From Lucinisca nassula (Eukaryota > Mollusca > Bivalvia > Lucinida > Lucinidae), in NCBI GenBank assembly GCA_963580285.1, contig OY757019.1, positions 58,052,587 to 58,116,586 of the forward strand: a stretch of DNA of 64,000 nucleotides, read 5' to 3'. Each line of letters begins with the position of its first letter. Positions within the stretch are counted from its first letter, which is position 1. Shown piece by piece: positions 1 to 11,288 of this stretch. Under the pieces are notes generated by a model. That model did not search any database. It was not told the origin of the DNA and saw only the letters and a list, made by a program, of their open reading frames with translations. The position numbers were made by a program, and so were the translations under genes.

Positions 1-2010
1 TGCGCCTTATCGTATGGAGCAAAAATATATCTTATACTTTAGTACTGTATTCTGAATCGTTTGCAGGATAAAATCCAACACAAAAGCATATGTGTCAAAG
101 TTTGACCTAGGCACAAAGTAGGTCAAGGTCAACCCAGGGTCACCATTTTAGCAATTTATGATGGGCCTACGTTCCAGATGCTATTTATCAAGTTTCGTGG
201 AAATCTGCACAGTGGTTCTGAAGAAGACTATTTTTGAAGGGTTTTTACCAACTATTGCTTGGCGGCCATTTTGGTCATGTGACCTGGACCCCATGAGGAA
301 ATTTTGGTTTCCCCCATCCCGTAGAGGCTCCATATGAAATTTGACTTCAATCGGCCCAACGATTTCCGAGGAGAAGCAGTTCGAAAAATTTCACATTTTT
401 CCCCTCGGCGAGGCTGTACTAAATGGAATGTAATATTTCGCAAGTTCATTGGTAAGATCTCATTGATATTTATCAGAATGCCAAAAATTGTTTAAATATT
501 CCAAGCGGTTAAGTCACTATCACCAATTTTCACAAACGGGTTACGGACGGACAGATAGACAGACCATATATGGCTTGGCGGCCATTTTGGTCATGTGTCG
601 TGGACCCCATGAGCAATTTTTGGTTTCCCCCATCCCATAGAGGCTCCATATGAAATTTGATTTCAATCGGCCCAACGGTTTCCGAGGAGAAACAGTTCGA
701 AAATTTTCACATTTTTCGCCTCGGCGAAGCTATACTAAATCGAATGTAATATTTCGCAAGTTCATTTGTTAGATATCATTGATATCTATCAGTATGCCAA
801 AAATTGTTTAAATATTCCAAGCGGTTAAGTCACTATCACCAATTTTCACTTACGGGTTACGGACGGACAGACAGACAAACCATATATGGCTTGGCGGCCA
901 TTTTGGTCATGTGACCTTGACCCCATGAGCAAATTTTGGTTTCCCCCATCCCATAGAGGCTCCATATGAAATTTGACTTCAATCGGCCCAACGGTTTCCG
1001 AGGAGAAGCAGTTCAAAAATGTTCGAAAATTTTCACATTTTTCGCCTCGGCGATGCTATACTAAATGGAATGTAATATTTCGTAAGTTCATTGGTTAGAT
1101 CGCATTGAAATCTATCAGTATGCCAAAAATTGTTTAAATATTCCAAGGGGTTAAGTCACTATCACCAATTTTCACAAACGGGTTACGGACGGACCCAAAG
1201 AAGGTCAAGGTCAACCCAGGGTCACCATTGTAGCAATTTATGATAGGCCTACATCCCAGATGCTATTTATCAAGTTTCGTGGAAATCTGCCCAGTGGTTC
1301 TGGAGAAGACTATTTTTGAAGGGTTTTTACCATATATGGCTTGGCGGCCATTTTGGTCATGTGACCTGGACCCCATGAGTAAATTTTGGTTTCCCTATCC
1401 CATAGAGGCTCCATATGAAATTTGACTTCAATCGGCCCAACGGTTTCCGAGGAGAAGCAGTTCGAAAATTTTCACATTTTTCGCCTCGGCGAGGCTTTAC
1501 TAAATGGAATGTAATATTTCGCAAGTTCATTGGTTAGATCTCATTGATATCTATCAGTATGCCAAAAATTGTTTAAATATTCCAAGCGGTTAAGTCACTA
1601 TCACAAATTTTCACTTACGGGTTACGGACGGACAGACAGACAAACCATATATGGCTTGGCGGCCATTTTGGTCACGTGACCTTGACCCCATGAGCAAATT
1701 TTGGTTTCCCCCATCCCATAGAGGCTCCATATGAAATTTGACTTCAATCGGCCCAACGGTTTCCGAGGAGAAGCAGTTCAAAAATGTTCGAAAATTTTCA
1801 CATTTTTCGCCTCGGCGAGGCTATACTAAATGGAATGTAATATTTCGTAAGTTCTTTGGTTAGATCTCATTGATATCTATCTGTATGCCAAAAAATGTTT
1901 AAATATTCCAAGCGGTTAAGTCACTATCACCAATTTTCACAAACGGGTTACGGACGGACAGACAGAATGACAGACTGACAGACTGACAGAATGACAGAAT
2001 GACACGGTGA
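1..2010. repeat. Satellite block, ~315-bp monomers with a 140-bp leader
   Basis: Five head-to-tail monomers begin near 257, 573, 899, 1339 and 1654 (GCTTGGCGGCCATTTTGG). Each ends in a GGACGGACAGACAGAC tract. A separate 140-bp leader (GGTCAAGGTCAACCCAGGG) occurs at about 111-250 and 1195-1332, giving a higher-order pattern of leader plus three monomers, then leader plus two. The array ends in a short ACTGACAG/AATGACAG run at 1951-2005. The short open frames inside are not conserved as genes. Confidence 0.93.
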
Positions 2011-2989
2011 TTTTAGGGCACTCTTAGAAAAAACCGACTTCAGTCGGTTGCTTTTTCTGCGGGTCGTGCAATATATGTGTTTCATGAAATAAATAGGGAA
2101 ATAATCTATAACCTTGTTAACCCCACTTTTACCTATGTAAATGGAGATAGCAAGGGTATGGATGCTGTAAGCTTTTGTATGTTTCAGCTGTTTAGCGTCA
2201 ACATTACGCCACAAAGTCGGCGTTGTTTGTGTAGTGGGAGCATTCATTAGACTAAACCATACTGTATCCTGTATTGATCGGAGGTCGTCCGTATTAACAC
2301 CAGGTCAACCAATATTAACCGGAGGTAAACAATCAATAATCAATTCATAAAATTGTCATTAATCAAGTATTTTTGTATTGACCAAGGTACAGGTCCTTGG
2401 TCAGCTGTATTGGCCTCGGCCTACGGCCTCGGGCCAATACAGCAGACCTACAACTGTACTTTGCATCACTCAGACCTTGGGAAGAATCTTTAAACCGAGG
2501 TCCCATCTCCATGTGACCTTAGTGGTGGGACTTGAAACTCAAACCTCACAATTTGTCTGGAAAAGAAATGAAAGGTACACCCATGTAATTTATTTTGTAA
2601 CATTTATTAGTCACAGTTCTTAGTCTACAGTCATCTCATATAAACATACAATTATACCCATTTTGAGACCTGTAAGCTGTAATTTGGGACAAACAAACTT
2701 ACCAAGAATATTAAAAACAAACTAATATCTGTGTAAACAATTAGAGGGATGATCAATGAATAATGAAAGAAGTGCAGCCTCTTTTTGCTAAAATGCGACA
2801 ATATAAGGTACAACCTGAAAAAAATTCTTTCTAGTTTCATGGTGTCCTAAAATGTGTTCGTCTGTTGGTTATCGAATGTAACAATCCTTCGAAGTGGTAA
2901 TTAAAATAACATTAATTTGTGTCCTGCTTTAAGACTATCGGAAGACAAATTACGAGTTCACATTTCGTGTGTGCTTTCTTTTAGCTCCC
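2011..2989. other. No gene seen; small hairpins and a SINE remnant
   Basis: There is a short palindrome at 2028-2059 (ACCGACTTCAGTCGGT core). A second hairpin lies at 2404-2443 (GCTGTATTGGCC arms). A degenerate 3' part of SINE-2 lies at about 2470-2553, matching the AATCTTTAAACCGAG and CTCAAA segments of the copy at 51991. No coding signal was recognised. Confidence 0.6.
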
Positions 2990-3216
2990 GAAAATGGTTA
3001 ATTGTCTGATGAAAATTTGTGTTAGTTTTCTTATTCCTACTCAAAACATAGGTTATGGGTGCTCATTAGAACCGCATCGAGGCGGTTCTAATGAGTACCC
3101 ACAACATATGTCTTTGAGCAGACATAAGAAAAATAATGTATACCAAGTAAACCCCAACTTTGTTCCATATAAATGGGGTTTGAATGGGTGTTAATTCACG
3201 GACTTGTTAACATGAT
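2990..3216. mobile_element. HP-B hairpin MITE
   Basis: The central hairpin has arms around GGTACTCATTAGAACCGC with the mirrored GCGGTTCTAATGAGTACC. It is followed by the second stem-loop (CCCCAACTTTG / AAATGGGGTTT). The right end is CACGGACTTGTTAACATGAT, the HP-B terminus. The left end is degenerate. Confidence 0.8.
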
Positions 3217-3926
3217 AAAGCCACACTATCGATGATTCATAAACACTGGTCAAAATAATTAAGGCAACAAATTTTCAAATCCAAATGTTACCTTTTCAGG
3301 TCATTTGGATTTGAAACTTGGCATTGGCTGTAAATCTTGTGTATTGCAATTTTATGGCTTTTTCACGAAACCTAAGGGTCGAACATTTGAATGGGTCATA
3401 ATTACTTAAACAGCAATGGAACTGCCTAAGACCTAAAACAAATAACTGTGGTTCCGCTAATATGTCGAAAAGAAAATAGGGTCCGTAATTCGAAAACTCT
3501 TTTTGTTTTTGTCAACTTTTTATTTCTGTTTGATGAAAAGGAACAAAAATCTTGAAAGGGGCTAAATTCAAAACATGTTACAAGAAAACATTCAAATAAT
3601 AAGGTTATGATGGTCAAGGAGCAAAAACAACAGCACTTGGCAGTTTGATAAATTTCTGCCAAAAGTACGATGGGTAAGAATTTTTTTCTGGATGGCTATA
3701 AAAACTGCAGGGTCGGCAAAAAAAAAAATCAGGGTTGGTCGGATTAGCGGAAACACAGTTATTTTTAGGCTTAATGTATAGGAATGGTCGCACACAGGAC
3801 GCATCACTTACTTACCATCAGAAAGGTAAATGTATGATTTTTTTTGTATTTGTTCACGGAAAATTGCAATAACAGTACCTTTTCTTAAATGTAATCAGTA
3901 TAGCTGCTGCGGTAAGAGCTTGTCCA
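3217..3926. other. AT-rich stretch, nothing recognised
   Basis: I see no exon, RNA gene or clear member of the window's repeat families. The two overlapping minus-strand frames between 3426 and 3807 are low complexity and match nothing I recognise. Confidence 0.5.
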
Positions 3927-4190
3927 CATTACGAAAACACGCCTATTCAAATAAACGGAAAATTTTAACACCAATAAATGAAAAATTTGCAGATTAAAAA
4001 ATTTGATAATTTTCACATTTCTGCTCAAAACTCAAGACTGTGGATACTCATTAGAACCGTCTGGCCGGGGCATTCTAACGAGTACCCACAATCCATTTTT
4101 GAGCAAAAAAAAATAAGGAAAACAATATATATCCCTGTAAATTCCAGTTTGACCCTAAAATTGGGTTTAAGTAAGCATGTTTTCGTAATG
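3927..4190. mobile_element. HP-A hairpin MITE
   Basis: It starts CATTACGAAAACACGCCTAT and ends GCATGTTTTCGTAATG, a clean terminal inverted repeat. The middle carries the TACTCATTAGAACCG / CTAACGAGTACCCACAATC hairpin. It has no coding capacity. Confidence 0.88.
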
Positions 4191-4367
4191 TTTTGTTTTC
4201 ATCAGCAGAGAGATAAATGTATTAACTAAACACACAGCGCAAAACATTTTCCAACATAAGATTCTAGAATTAATTTATATCATTCAATTTTCTTTAGCAG
4301 TGTATATCCTTCACGTTACCTTTTTAATCGTTTGAAACACTAATCTCAGTAATATAGTAAATCGAAA

Positions 4368-4659
4368 GGCCCCCGCCCATCTGGGCTTGAAGAAATAGAT
4401 GGGCTGCATGATGTTTCCACGCAGAGCTGAAACCGACCGCACACGAGTACTGGTAAACCGCTTAGAGGATCTATGCCTGCCCAGGCAAAGCGCTGCGAGT
4501 CGGTCCGTCCATGCAAATAAACCCTATTGGTTTCACTGGGCGACAAGGGCTTGAGGCTTGAGGTGTCATTTCATCATAAGGTCGGGTAAAAGGCCCACAA
4601 AATTGGAAGCAACGTCTACAGTGTTGACGGGGACGTTAAACCTCAAATCTAACAAACAA
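4368..4659 (+). mobile_element. SINE-1, full length (older subfamily)
   Basis: The head is GGCCCCCGCCCAT and the 3' end is GACGGGGACGTTAAACCTC followed by an AACAAACAAA tail. It is flanked by a 14-bp target-site duplication with one mismatch, ATAGTAAATCGAAA at 4354-4367 and ATAGCAAATCGAAA at 4660-4673. That indicates retroposition into this site. The short minus-strand frame inside is a by-product of the repeat. Confidence 0.93.
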
Positions 4660-4673
4660 ATAGCAAATCGAAA

Positions 4674-5179
4674 CTCAGAGTTGTTTCTCTTTATGATTTC
4701 TAACTTTGCAGACTACTGTACAAATATGTAAAGGAACAAGTAATGACGTCAGATTTTATGATAATGAATGCGAAGAAGCACATCAGGTTCTTAGCTATAT
4801 CAGAAGAGATGGCAAATCCCGCGACCGAAAGCCAATATGGCGTTCAGAAGTTTGTATCTAATACAGAACGTGTAGTAAATGAAAAACCACACTCCTGTGA
4901 CCGGCTAGTCCTCGAGTGCATTGCTGCAAAGTATTAGCAAGACATCTGCAGGATATTGTATAAATTGTGCTAATTAGGGTTTTCATGACCAAATGATATT
5001 AAGGACCCTTTCTAAACATATTGTAGATTTCTGTACAGAGCACTGGTATACTGTAGGCCATCGGGTGTCAGAGGTATACTCCGACAATTATTAGCCCTTT
5101 GCTACATGAATTACCCGCTCTTTTATTCATAAGAGTCTTATTTCAACCTTTGGTCCAAGTCTACGAGGTACTATCGAAA
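4674..5179. other. No feature recognised
   Basis: A 64-codon plus-strand frame at 4743-4937 has no recognisable domain and no supporting context. I call nothing here. Confidence 0.5.
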
Positions 5180-5439
5180 TACAGAAAAAAATCCGCTATT
5201 AAAACCACCTAAAACTAAGGCTAAATCTGATTTTAAAATCTTATTCATGTTCAGGTATTCTTTCTTTGTATTTTCTACACCTAATCTCTCCTTCTAAGAG
5301 ACCACCTTTGGGTCTGTTCAAAAGTGGTCTTAAAGGTACAGACAGTTCCAAATGTGGTCTTTGGGTCTGTTAAAAAGTAGTCTTAAAGACCACTTTTGAA
5401 CAGTGCCAAATGTGGTCTTAATATAGGATTTTTACTGCA
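5180..5439. mobile_element. E-family MITE
   Basis: The ends are TACAGAAAAAAATCCGC and GGATTTTTACTGCA. The body holds repeated AAATGTGGTCTT and GTCTTAAAGACCAC palindromic segments. A TA-CAGT start and inverted ends suggest a Tc1/mariner-mobilised element (inference). Compared with other copies the core is expanded by an extra GGTCTTTGGGTCTG module. Confidence 0.85.
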
Positions 5440-5464
5440 TCTAAAATGGCTTTCTAACCAAAGA

Positions 5465-5920
5465 GATCACAACGCTATATTGTCAGAACAGATAATTCCA
5501 CTACCATGGTACCCAGTGTTTTGGTTCTAGCACATGCAACGCCTTCTCATCTGGCGTACAATTTTACCAAGTACCATCATATATCTCAAAGGGTGTGTTC
5601 GAGTTATGTTGATCACGACCTTCTGTGAGGGGAGATAACAAAACCACAATGGCGCCTGAAATTGTGCTTCTTGCTCATGCCTTCATAACCCCATATACAA
5701 TTTAACAAAGAACCAGGAATAGAACTCAAAGGGAGTTATGTCGATAGCACACTTATATTGTCAGAGAAGATAACTCAAATAACATGGCACCCTGAGCTGT
5801 GGATTTTGCTCCTGACACGCCTTCTCAACCTGGTATAGGTTGTACCTAGTACCATCAATATATCTCAAAAGGTGATTGGAGTTATTGCCATCACAATGTT
5901 TTGTCTAAGGACGGACGGAG
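5465..5920. repeat. Diverged tandem repeat, three ~140-bp units
   Basis: Units begin near 5491 (GATAATTCCACTACCATGG), 5632 (GATAACAAAACCACAATGG) and 5768 (GATAACTCAAATAACATGG). Each carries GCCTTCTCA or GCCTTCATAA, then a GTACCATCA-like segment and CTCAAA(A/G)GG. It runs into AAGGACGGACGGAGGGAGCC, a tail style shared with the satellite at the window start. Confidence 0.75.
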
Positions 5921-6067
5921 GGAGCCAATCAGACCGCTATATCTCCCGAAACTATTGGGTCAGGGGGTGACAAATAATTCAAACTGCATTCTCATTAATA
6001 GCATTATCGCATGTTACCTGTATAACAAGTGGTCATTATTGGTATCAAACACGGAATTCAAAGTAAA

Positions 6068-6278
6068 GTAAAATTCCTCTATTATTTAGACCACATTTGG
6101 GAATGTTCAAAAGTGGTCATTAAGACCACTTTTGAAAAGTCCCAAAGGTGGTGTCTGACCAGAGGACAGTGTATGCAGAAAAGACAAAGAAATATTTACT
6201 GCCACCATCTAAATAAGCTTTTTAAAAGCAGAATTAGTTTTAATTTTAGGTGGTCTTAATAGCGGAATTTTACTGTAT
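6068..6278. mobile_element. E-family MITE, reverse orientation
   Basis: The left end is AGTAAAATTCCTCTATT and the right end AGCGGAATTTTACTGTA. The core palindrome is AAAAGTGGTCATTAAGACCACTTTTGA. The 76-codon plus-strand frame crossing it is a by-product. Confidence 0.87.
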
Positions 6279-6424
6279 TTAATGATCACCCCTCTCATCC
6301 AGCAAACAAATAAAGCTGTAACAATACCCGTTCGAATGAAGGGGACACGATGGTTGCCTCACGTTTCATGCTAATGTCACTGACTTTTGATCCGTTTCCC
6401 AAACAAATCTTGACTTCGACGGAA

Positions 6425-6560
6425 GTATTTTGGCAGACCAAGCTCAGCAAATGCGGCGTTTGATCAGGGGGTACACTGTTTGCTAACAGGATTTCCGTCA
6501 AAAATAAAATACAAAGGAAACAATAAACCTGACACCCTTTAAAAGAAAAAATGGACATGT
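6425..6560. mobile_element. C-family MITE remnant
   Basis: It retains GATCAGGGGGTACACTGTTTGCT and AACCTGACACCCTTTAA-type segments in the order seen in complete C copies at 31005 and 62093. The left arm is badly eroded. Confidence 0.6.
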
Positions 6561-6659
6561 CCAGCATATAACAACGGAACAGTCCACAGAATACAACAAA
6601 TTAAGATATTCAACATATCCCATGAATGTAATTCCATAAACGGATGTAATTACAGCGTC

Positions 6660-6988
6660 TGCGCTGTACCCCCCCCCCCCCCCCCACACGCACATCGGGG
6701 TTTGAAGATGAAGAAATAGATGGTCTCCATGATGCGTCTAAGCAGAGCTGAAACCGACCCCACGCGAGTACTGGTAAACTGCTTAGAGTATCTAAGCCTG
6801 CCCAGGCAAAGCGATGCGAGTCGGACCGTCCATGCTTTTAAAACCTATTGGTTTTATTGGGCGACAAGGCCTCGGGGTGTCATTTCATCTCAATGTCGGG
6901 TAAAAGTCCCATAAAATTGGAAGCAACATCTCCAAAATGACCTATACAGTGTTGACGGGGACGTTAAAACTCAAAACAAACAAACAAA
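6660..6988 (+). mobile_element. SINE-1 with a poly-C head
   Basis: The SINE-1 body is complete, from GAAGAAATAGATGG to the CAAACAAACAAAC tail. The head is replaced or expanded by a run of about 18 C at 6669-6686. A short ACAGCGTC duplication flanks it (6652-6659 and 6989-6996). It has an older-subfamily middle region. Confidence 0.85.
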
Positions 6989-7024
6989 CAGCGTCAGTGT
7001 AGTTGAGTGTAATTCGTTTTAGAA

Positions 7025-7235
7025 TACAGTGAAATTCCGCTATTAAGACCACTTAAAATTAAGACTAATTCTGCTTTAAAAAGTTTATTTAGAAGGGTGC
7101 AGTTATTCTTTCTCCACGTTTTCTGCATAGAATGTCTTCTGGTCAGGGACCACCTTTTGGGACTGTTCAAAAGTGGTCTTAAAGACCACTTTTGAACAGT
7201 CCCAAAGGTGGTCTTAATATTGGAATTTTACTATA
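7025..7235. mobile_element. E-family MITE, near-consensus
   Basis: The ends are TACAGTGAAATTCCGC and TTGGAATTTTACTATA. A perfect core palindrome lies at about 7158-7202 (GGGACTGTTCAAAAGTGGTC mirrored). This is one of the cleanest copies for defining the family. Confidence 0.92.
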
Positions 7236-7774
7236 TTTACGAATGAATGGATAAAGAATACAAGCAAAATGACATTGTGATAGAGGCAAACGCCTATATA
7301 TAGAAGGGATGAGATACTTTTGCATGAAATGGTCAGCCTCAGTTTTCACACTTTGCTCAAAAGAGTATTTAGACTTTTTGCTTGAAAATTCGTATTATCT
7401 TTTTTTGGGTCGACTGTATTTCAATCGACCAAAAGTTATATATGCCAAAATCTGAATTAATGCTGTTGTCTACATGACTATTACTGATTTGGGGAAACCA
7501 AGCTTATGGCTATTTATAGAAAATGGTAGCGGTCAAGGTTATGGTTATTAAAAACAAATGGCCGCGCTATTTTTACCGATGTTACATGAAGTCCAGAGTG
7601 TTGCGTGTGGCAAACACTGTATACCCAGAACAGACGCCACAGAATGCGGCGTCTGCTTAGCCGGCTGCTGTGAAATTGTCTCAAAATTAAAACGAAAATT
7701 GAAATAGATGACGGAATATCTATGTATGTGTGAAATAGATGCCAGTATTCCTACATACGAGTAGAATGTACAAT
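7236..7774. other. No gene; weak C-like fragment
   Basis: Only a degenerate GCCACAGAATGCGGCGTCTG hairpin near 7630-7665 recalls the C-family centre. The minus-strand frame at 7548-7895 runs into a SINE-1 copy and is not a gene. Confidence 0.5.
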
Positions 7775-7997
7775 CTGTACTTGTAAACCGCTTAGAGGGT
7801 CTAAGCCTGCCCAGGCAAAGTGGTGCGAGTCGGACCGTCCCTACGTAAAAAAAAACCCTTTCGGTTTGTTTGGGCGGCAGGGCTTTAGTTGTCACTTCAT
7901 CTCAACGTTGGGTAAAAGCCCCATAAAATTGGAAGCAACGCTTCCAATATGACCTTAATGGTATTGACGGTGATGTAATACCTCAATTCAAACAAAA
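7775..7997 (+). mobile_element. SINE-1, 5'-truncated
   Basis: It begins at the TACTTGTAAACCGCTTAGAGG segment, so the head is missing, and ends TACCTCAATTCAAACAAAAA. Divergence is higher than in most copies, with a TAATGGTATTGACGG variant. Confidence 0.82.
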
Positions 7998-8276
7998 ATG
8001 AAGTATTAGGTACTTTATTTTTCTGATTTGTTTTCGTAAACGACACGAAAAAGGTCGACATCTATTGAGTTGTGTGGCCAGAAATGTATTCACCAGTACG
8101 AGGTTAATTTGAACAGACAATATCGGATGTCCACCCAATACACACTGAACCATCTTATTGGTATGTATATTGCTTACCATTCAGCTAGACGCCCTATTTA
8201 GTAGAATTAACGTGCCCAAATTCAATGATGGAAGAGGTAACGGTGTTGGGTTATCTTGGAATCATACGTTGGGCTT

Positions 8277-8345
8277 GCCAAACAGTTTAGACCAAGACTA
8301 TACGCCACATAACGCGGCGTCTGGTCAAGATCCACACTATTTGCT
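8277..8345. mobile_element. C-family hairpin remnant
   Basis: CCAAACAGTTTAGACC, then CGCCACATAACGCGGCGTCTGG, then ATCCACACTATTTGC matches the C central hairpin with many substitutions. The outer TTAA ends are not recognisable. Confidence 0.55.
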
Positions 8346-8396
8346 AAAAAAACCCCGGAATTTTAGGGTTTAATGAAACAGTTTCAGTCACAGTCC

Positions 8397-8640
8397 AGGG
8401 GCCGGTTGTTCAAAGCATCGTGAGCTTAACGAGCTAGTTAGTGGTCATATTGTTAACTGTTCTAGCAAGAACAATATTGAAAATTTGGTTGTTTTTGCTG
8501 AAAAAAGTTAGCGGCTTTTGCATCTGCAAAAGCTGCTCACATTTTTTCAGCAAATATTTTAGCATATTTGTCATATTTAATGATCAAAGTTTTAACGATA
8601 TGTTAACTAACGACGTCGTTAGTTTTGAACAACTGGCCCC
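8397..8640. mobile_element. H-family MITE
   Basis: The inverted ends are GGGGCCGGTTGTTCAAAGC and, reversed, GGGGCCAGTTGTTCAAAAC. An internal hairpin lies at about 8511-8536 (GCTTTTGCATCTGCAAAAGC). A second copy at 60864-61262 confirms the family. Confidence 0.87.
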
Positions 8641-9044
8641 AGGACTATTTCTCGAACCTACACTCAGAGACAATTGACCCAGCAGTACTCTTAGTGCTTT
8701 GGTTCAGTAATGTCCTATTTGCAAGTCTTTTATGAAGTAACCTTCAAGTCTCGTGATACCGGGCAGTGGCCCTCAAGACGCTCACCTATGTTTGCGAGGG
8801 TACACTTACATAGCTTAGAAATAAAATGGATACGTTCTAACGAGCACCAACGACAGATTAAAGAAGACATCAAATTTTCATCACAGAAAGGGTTATTTTA
8901 AAGACCTTCTTGAGTCCTTGGGTTCGCCCTGGGATCCTTATCCTAACCAGGAATAAGCTAGAAATCGGGAATGAAACGTCACTGTTTGATGGGGGAGGGG
9001 GGGGGGGGGGCATCGGTTGTCTAGGACACATATTATGCAGTCGT
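8641..9044. other. No gene; G-run
   Basis: It contains a long G tract at about 8993-9010 and nothing else recognisable. The two small plus-strand frames before it lack any domain. Confidence 0.5.
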
Positions 9045-9310
9045 TAAGGATGACGTCACAGCGTTAAAGTGGCGTACAGTACTGTCATCACAATATTGCA
9101 GGCGTCGGGAAGACGGAGAGACTTTAGTATTAAAATTCACGCTTATAAATAAAAGTATTGCATTAGAAGAAACTAACATAGGTGTGAGGGGTAGAAAGAA
9201 AAAGCCGTCCCTCGGAATCGTAGTGCGGCATCAAATACCGGACAGTGACACTCAAGACGGATTTTTTTTCTAACAACCCTCGAACATATATAAGATTCCT
9301 ATAATTCGAC
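9045..9310. repeat. I-family dispersed repeat
   Basis: It matches 43075-43365 along its length: a TGTCATCAC(A/T)AT segment, GTGTGAGGGGT(A/G)GA, CCGTCCCT, GGACAGT(G/T)AC and GACGGATTTTT, ending in (A/C)TATATAAGATTC. This copy has lost most of its internal hairpin. Confidence 0.72.
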
Positions 9311-9373
9311 ATTGTCGTGGTCTCCTGTTACTTGTCTCGGCTGTCTGACTTACCATTATGGAGAGTAAACAAG

Positions 9374-10274
9374 AGGACCATGGTGGTCCTATATCGCTCA
9401 CCTGAGCTGAGAGATTTACACACTTAATATTGAATTGCTTTAATACTTTGTATAAATTAAATGTTCAACTATTTAGCCCCAGGGCTATAATTTGAACGTT
9501 CTTCGTAGAGGTCCACTTAATGTATGTCTATGTAAAATATGTGGACCTCTATACGGGACCATGTTTGACCCCAGGTCCACTAGACAAAGCTGTGTACCAA
9601 ATACCAAACGACTGGGCCTACTGACTTCAGACAAAAGATCTGTTGACTTTTTCCTTAAATAAGCCAATGTAACATGTGGTCCCCAGAACGGGGTCACTTT
9701 GACACATGGGCCATAAGTTAAATACACTTGGAAGAAGCCCACTAGATACCAAATATCAAAGACCTGGACCTTCTCATTTCAGACAAGTAGATTTTTAGAG
9801 GTATTCCCTATAATGTCCATGTAAATTATGTGGGCCCCGCCGCTGGGCCATTTTGTGCCCCAGGGGTTTAATTTGAACAGTTTTGGCAGAGGTCTTCTAG
9901 ACAAAGGTATGTACAAAATATTAAAGGCCCTTCCACTTTCCGACCAGAAGGTATTTAAAGGCTTTTCCCTACACAGTCTTTGTTACACATTTGGGCCGTC
10001 GGGGCAATTTCTGCTCCCAATAATTTTGCAGAGGTCCACTTGTCAAAGGCGTGTACCAAATACAAATGCCAGGGCAAGAAGATTTTTAAAGGTTCTCCCC
10101 ATATAAGCCTATGAAAAACAAGTGGGCTTTGGGGCGGTGTCATTTTTGGCCCCAGGCCTATAATTTGAGCAAATATGAGATGTTGTTTAAAGAAATTATT
10201 AACTGACGACGACAACAACGGACGGTGAGCAATCACAATAGCTCCACCAGAGCCGTCGGCTCAGGTGAGCTAAA
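9374..10274. repeat. Degenerate tandem block with inverted ends
   Basis: The left end is GGTCCTATATCGCTCACCTG and the right end GTCGGCTCAGGTGAGCTAAA, an inverted pair (CTCACCTGAGC / GCTCAGGTGAG). Between them, units of about 150-200 bp repeat GCCCCAGG..TATAATTTGA, AGAGGTCCACTTG and GTGTACCAAATAC-like phrases. Short frames here are by-products. A related terminus occurs near 35400-35480. Confidence 0.78.
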
Positions 10275-10535
10275 ATGATGGAAGGAAACATGAAAATACG
10301 ACGGAAGCTCAATGTTTGAGATTCGTTTTTGGAAAGGAATCTAAACGTTTATGCGACTTCCACTACACAGTGTTATGAAACGTAAAATGCTATTTAAAAT
10401 GTAAAATATTTCGAATATCCCCCTTTAAAATAAATACTGAATAAGGTAGGCGTGAAATGATGACCTGGTCTGACGTCATTGTATAGGTCGCGTCGTCAAC
10501 AGGTCAATGAAACGACCACCATAGAGTGTCCCCAC

Positions 10536-10541
10536 TTTATT
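10536..10541 (-). promoter_or_regulatory. Candidate poly(A) signal (AATAAA)
   Basis: Read on the minus strand this is AATAAA. It is the first canonical signal I find downstream of the Hox exon's stop codon. A variant ATTAAA is nearer, at 10729-10734. The choice between them, or a site elsewhere, cannot be decided from sequence. Confidence 0.25.
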
Positions 10542-10621
10542 GGGAAGATCTGCTCCAAAGCGATGTTTCTAACAGACACCTACACGCTACGTTTGGAGAA
10601 CAAAAAGGCAACATATCGCTC

Positions 10622-10916
10622 AACTTAATAGCCATATTCGACTCGCAAGATTCGTGTAATATCCATGAAATTCCATGTAGGCGTATGGTATCTTCTTGTA
10701 ACAGCCGGTCACATGGTCCAATCAAATCTTTAATTTGTTTCATCTTAATGCACGGGAGGTTTCGGCGTTTCCATCGAAGAGAATCGTGCTTCACTTGAAA
10801 AATAACTCGTATTCGATTGACCCTGTAACTGGCTGTTACAAGAAGATAACACATTCCTATACGGGATTTCACGGACATTTCACGACATTTACTAGCCGAA
10901 TATTGACAATAATGCA
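10622..10916. repeat. Long imperfect inverted repeat, ~105-bp arms
   Basis: The left arm 10622-10726 and right arm 10812-10916 are reverse complements at roughly 75-80% by eye. They include a perfect GGCTGTTACAAGAAGATA-type block, and the loop is about 85 bp. It lies downstream of the Hox stop codon on the minus strand. It could be an eroded foldback element or an untranslated-region hairpin. The overlapping frames on both strands are explained by the palindrome. Confidence 0.8.
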
Positions 10917-11207
10917 ATATCCTATTGCACCACATAGGGACATTGTCTTTAGGCTATGTTGTGTCCCAGTTCAGAGGTTAACTTATGACAAAGAAATATT
11001 TTGAAAGTCAGAAAATAAAGAAATAAAACGCGGAAAGACACATTCAGTCATTGAATTACAATTCTGCGTTTAGTTTCTTTTAACTTCTCGATAAACGTGA
11101 AATCTTTGTTTGTCTTTCCTTGAAATTCACACTTTATCGGGACTCATCTCTTCAGTATGTTTTCTTCTGTTCCATCAGGCCTCTTCTAACTCTCTGATTC
11201 ACTCACT

Positions 11208-11288
11208 TGAGTTCGGACAGTATTGCCAAAGTGCTGACAAAACCTGACTGAGGTTTTGTCAGCACTTTGGCAATACTGTCCGAACTCA
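11208..11288. repeat. Perfect 38-bp palindrome (5-nt loop)
   Basis: Arms 11208-11245 and 11251-11288 are exact reverse complements (TGAGTTCGGACAGTATTGCC at the outer end), with a GACTG loop. It starts 327 bp past the Hox stop codon, so it may lie in the 3' untranslated region. No other copy is visible in the window. Confidence 0.95.

Noticed and set aside
1..2010. CRISPR-like array
   Set aside because: Monomers are about 315 bp and directly adjacent, with no short repeat and unique spacer pattern, and the DNA is eukaryotic.
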